Assembly (NCBI RefSeq): GCF_003846175.1
Contig: NZ_ML123048.1
Coordinates: 533,121 to 597,120 of the forward strand
From: Streptomyces sp. ADI95-17
Lineage (GTDB): Bacteria; Actinomycetota; Actinomycetes; Streptomycetales; Streptomycetaceae
Length of the DNA: 64,000 nt
Direction of reading: 5' to 3'
Each line of letters begins with the position of its first letter. The stretch's first letter is position 1. A program made the translations under genes and the position numbers. Shown one piece after another: positions 61,416 to 64,000 of this stretch. Under the pieces are notes generated by a model. The model made no database searches, was not told the origin of the DNA, and saw only the letters and a list, made by a program, of their open reading frames with translations.

Positions 61416-62663
61416 CTACGCCGTCGGCGCCACCTCGGCGTGGCCGGCCTCCGCCGGCTCGCCGTCCGACGCCCGGCCCGTACCGCCGGCCAGGTCGGCC
61501 GACAGATCCGTGATCCGGGCCGCCGCCGCGGGCCGCTGCTCGATCGGCTGCGGAGCCACCGCGCGCCACCAGGGCTCATCGGGAACGGTCTGCGCCGTGG
61601 GCTCGAAGGGTTCGCCGGGCAGCGGCAGCGCGACGCGGGCGCCCGCGTCCTGTGCGGCGGCGAGGGTGCCCTCGCCCGGCTCGGCCCACGGGTGCGGGGC
61701 GAGGTTGAAGGTGGCCCAGTGGATCGGCAGCATCGCCCCGAGCGGCTCGCCGCCCTGGAGGTCCAGATGGGCCCGCATGCCCTCGGCCGGGGTCATGTGG
61801 ATGTCCGGCCAGTACTCGGAATAGGCGCCGATCTGGATCATCGTCGCGTCGAACGGGCCGTGTTCGGCGCCGATGTCCTTGAAGCCCGGGAAATAGCCGG
61901 TGTCGCCGCTGTGATAAATCCGGTGCTCGGGGCCGGCGACGGCCCAGGACGCCCAGAGGGTGTGCTGCTGGTTGCGCAGGCCACGGCCGCAGAAGTGCCG
62001 CGCCGGGGTGGCGGTCAGGCTGATCCCGGCGATCTTCGTCGTCTCGTTCCAGTCGAGCTCGCGCATCCGGTCGGGGGACACGCCCCACCGCTCCAGGTGG
62101 GCGCCGACCCCCAGCGGGACGGCGAACACCGTGTCGGTACCGGCGAGCGCGCGGATCGTCGGCATGTCGAGGTGGTCGTAGTGGTCGTGGGAGATCACCA
62201 CCGCGTCCACCGGGCCGAGGGCGGCCAGCGGCAGCGGCACCGGGTGCAGCCGCCTGGGCCCGGCGAAGGCGAAGGGCGAGCAGCGCTCGCCCCACACCGG
62301 GTCGAAGAGCACCCGTCGGCCGTCGATCTCGGCGAGCACACTGGAATGGCCCATCCAGGTGAGCCGCAGCCCCGTGGCGGGGGTCTCGGCGAGGTCCGCG
62401 TAGGTGGTGGCGTGGACGGGCACGGTGCCGACCGGGGCCCTGCGTGCCCGCTCCTCCTTGCGGAAATAGACCTTCGCGAACTCCAGGGTGGATCCGGACG
62501 GCCTGGTCCGCGCCCCCACCGGGTTCTGGAAGACGCCGTCGGCGAAGTTGGGCGAACGGCGGATGCGCTCCATGCGGGCACCGCCCGGGTCTGCGCCGAA
62601 AGCGGCGGGGCGCAGCGTACGCAGCCGGGTGCGGAGCGGAGGCAAGGGGTCGGCGCCGGTCAA
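61416..62663 (-). CDS. Metallo-beta-lactamase-fold hydrolase (NAPE-PLD/UlaG-like)
   Basis: A 415-residue zinc hydrolase with the HxHxDH-type motif ISHDHYDHLDMP, then ATPARHFCGRG and HSGDTGYFPGFKDIG with further metal ligands, and IHWATFNLAPHPW near the end. It belongs to the lactamase_B_2 group that includes NAPE-phospholipase D; a lipid or lactone substrate is only inferred. TTG at 62663 follows GGGAG by five bases; ATG at 62696 would be the alternative start. The last 30 residues are low-complexity. Confidence 0.82.
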   Translation of the reverse strand: MTGADPLPPLRTRLRTLRPAAFGADPGGARMERIRRSPNFADGVFQNPVGARTRPSGSTLEFAKVYFRKEERARRAPVGTVPVHATTYADLAETPATGLRLTWMGHSSVLAEIDGRRVLFDPVWGERCSPFAFAGPRRLHPVPLPLAALGPVDAVVISHDHYDHLDMPTIRALAGTDTVFAVPLGVGAHLERWGVSPDRMRELDWNETTKIAGISLTATPARHFCGRGLRNQQHTLWASWAVAGPEHRIYHSGDTGYFPGFKDIGAEHGPFDATMIQIGAYSEYWPDIHMTPAEGMRAHLDLQGGEPLGAMLPIHWATFNLAPHPWAEPGEGTLAAAQDAGARVALPLPGEPFEPTAQTVPDEPWWRAVAPQPIEQRPAAAARITDLSADLAGGTGRASDGEPAEAGHAEVAPTA

Positions 62664-62762
62664 AGCATCTCCCTGGGGAAATCGGTGTCGTCTCATTATG
62701 GGCGGGGGTACGAAGGAGCGAGAGCGGAGCGTCCGGGGGAACGACGGCCGGAGCGGGCCGGG

Positions 62763-63203
62763 TCAGCCACGCGGCTGCCCGTACACGTGCTCGATGTGCA
62801 GCCGCAGCACGATGCGCCGGTCCCGGACCATCGCGCCGCGGTAGTCGTCCCAGTCGGGGTGCTCGCCCTGGACGTCGCGGTAGAGCGCGATGAGCTCCTC
62901 GACCGTCGCGTCGTGCGGATCGGCGGCGACCGGGGACAGCTCGGCGGTGGCGTCCACGACCGTCCACGCCCAGCGGTCCGCGCTGGTGACGTGGTAGCCG
63001 GCCCGGGGGTCGCGGCGGAGGTTCTTGGTCTTCGCCCGGTCTTCGGTGATCGAGACGCGGACGATGCGCTCCCGGGGGTAGTAGAAGTGATTGACGTTGG
63101 ACAGCTGGGGCCTGCCGTCCCGCCTGAGTGTCACGAGCACTCCGCCGTTCTCCTCGGCGAGCAGCCCGAGCAGCGCTTCCTGCCGTGCGTCGAATGCCGT
63201 CAT
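62763..63203 (-). CDS. PPOX-class F420-dependent oxidoreductase-like protein
   Basis: A 146-residue split beta-barrel protein with GGVLVTLRRDGRPQLSNVNH and KTKNLRRDPRAGYHV, matching the small F420/flavin-binding PPOX enzymes of actinobacteria. ATG at 63203 was chosen by the family's short N-terminus. Substrate unknown. Confidence 0.8.
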   Translation of the reverse strand: MTAFDARQEALLGLLAEENGGVLVTLRRDGRPQLSNVNHFYYPRERIVRVSITEDRAKTKNLRRDPRAGYHVTSADRWAWTVVDATAELSPVAADPHDATVEELIALYRDVQGEHPDWDDYRGAMVRDRRIVLRLHIEHVYGQPRG

Positions 63204-63364
63204 GCCGGATCCAACGTCCGTACCCGTCGCAGGATTCCGGATCCGGCCGCACCGCCGTGTCACATCCGGGACCCCCGCGTCCGTCGTACCGGTGGAAACA
63301 GCCCGTCCGGCGGTGTCCGCAAGGCCGCCGGGCGGCACCCGAGCCGTATCGAAGGAGACCGGTC

Positions 63365-63928
63365 ATGACCGCCCGCATCCCGCTCGACCCGCCCCGCACC
63401 CTCCTTTTCCGCGCCGTTTCGTGGTACTCGAACCGGACGTACGGCAAGGTCATCGATCCGCTACGGGCCGCCGCCCACCACACCGGGGTGCTGTGGGCCG
63501 GTGCCCGCTTCGAGCTGTCGGTGGGGCGCTGGAAGAAGCTGGACCCGCAGCTCAAGGCGCTGGCCGTGATGTCGGCCGCGGCCACCGTCGGCTGCGGCTG
63601 GTGCATGGACTTCGGCTACTGGGAGAACCACCGGCACGGCATGGACCCGCGCAAGCTGCGCGATGTGCCGGTGTGGCGGGAGAGCGAGGTGTACGCCCCG
63701 CTGGAGCGCGACGTCATGGAGTACGCGGAGGCGATGAGCGTCACCCCGCCGGAGGTCGGTGACGAGTTGGCGCAGCGGCTGCGGACCGCGCTCGGCGAGA
63801 CGGCCTTCGTGGAACTGACGACGATGGTCGCGGTGGAGAACATGCGCTCCCGGACCAATTCCGCCCTCGGGCTGACCAGTCAGGGCTTCAAGGACCGGTG
63901 CGAGGTGGAGCGCCCCGCCGATCGCTGA
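63365..63928 (+). CDS. Carboxymuconolactone-decarboxylase (AhpD-like) family protein
   Basis: A 187-residue helical protein with the AhpD-like redox motif CGWC near residue 79, in ATVGCGWCMDFGYWENHRHG. AhpD-like proteins act as disulfide reductases in peroxide defence; others of this family are uncharacterised. AAGGAG precedes the ATG at 63365. Confidence 0.8.
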   Translation: MTARIPLDPPRTLLFRAVSWYSNRTYGKVIDPLRAAAHHTGVLWAGARFELSVGRWKKLDPQLKALAVMSAAATVGCGWCMDFGYWENHRHGMDPRKLRDVPVWRESEVYAPLERDVMEYAEAMSVTPPEVGDELAQRLRTALGETAFVELTTMVAVENMRSRTNSALGLTSQGFKDRCEVERPADR

Positions 63929-63980
63929 CCCGGCAACTCGGCCGGTGCCGCCGCACCGGTTCCCCGTCCGGCGCGGCGGG

Positions 63981-64000
63981 TAGCTGCCATGGCAGCTACC
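63981..64000. promoter_or_regulatory. 20-bp perfect palindrome at window edge
   Basis: GTAGCTGCCATGGCAGCTAC is a perfect palindrome ending at the last base of the window. It could be an operator for the next gene outside the window or a short terminator for the 63365 gene; the sequence does not decide. Confidence 0.5.

Overview
The window is a high-GC actinobacterial chromosome segment, almost certainly Streptomyces. Third codon positions are strongly G/C, GTG and TTG starts are common, genes overlap by ATGA or GTGA, and a complete conservon (cvn-type operon) is present. No integrase, transposase, phage structural gene, CRISPR array or rRNA was seen. All family names come from reading translated sequence and recalled motifs; no database search was run. 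| Layout. 1-411: start of a GNAT acetyltransferase and a tRNA-Pro(GGG) with terminator. 461-4363: a LuxR-type (LAL) ATPase without its DNA-binding domain, a DUF309 protein and a small membrane protein. 4371-8480: glycerol catabolic operon (kinase, Fe-S glycerol-3-phosphate dehydrogenase, partner flavoprotein). 8923-11548: repeat-like hypothetical and an amino-acid permease. 11652-15623: compact four-gene cluster that looks like a RiPP system (27-residue peptide, B12-binding radical SAM enzyme, DUF5825-like protein, MFS exporter). 15834-23415: sugar locus A (DeoR/LacI-type regulator, CUT1 ABC transporter, 2-hydroxyacid dehydrogenase, DUF2264 protein). 23481-27343: lactate utilisation lutABC with its GntR regulator lutR. 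27505-36827: S66 peptidase, enoyl-CoA hydratase, DUF2510 protein, methyltransferase, EF-G paralogue with a probable leader peptide, and an 881-residue one-pass membrane protein. 37040-38851: atypical DUF4246 oxygenase gene next to a second, identical tRNA-Pro. 38978-40637: split transketolase. 40801-56696: large polysaccharide/glycoprotein locus B (beta-helix protein, M1 peptidase, LplABC-type importer, 2-hydroxyacid dehydrogenase, LacI regulator, M60-like peptidase, PL8 lyase, DUF2264 protein). 56697-60986: conservon with a GAF gene. 61416-63928: metallo-beta-lactamase-fold protein, F420-type PPOX protein, carboxymuconolactone-decarboxylase-like protein. | How the genes work together. Loci A and B carry the same module (CUT1 transporter, D-2-hydroxyacid dehydrogenase paralogue, DUF2264 paralogue), which suggests two versions of one catabolic route. 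In locus B the exported PL8 lyase and peptidases would attack a uronate-containing polysaccharide or glycoprotein outside the cell, the importer would bring in oligosaccharides, and the cytoplasmic DUF2264 and dehydrogenase would process them. Each locus has a repeated candidate operator at its promoters. The clearest candidate for an undescribed system is the radical-SAM peptide cluster at 11652-15623; next is the DUF2264/hydroxyacid-dehydrogenase pairing.
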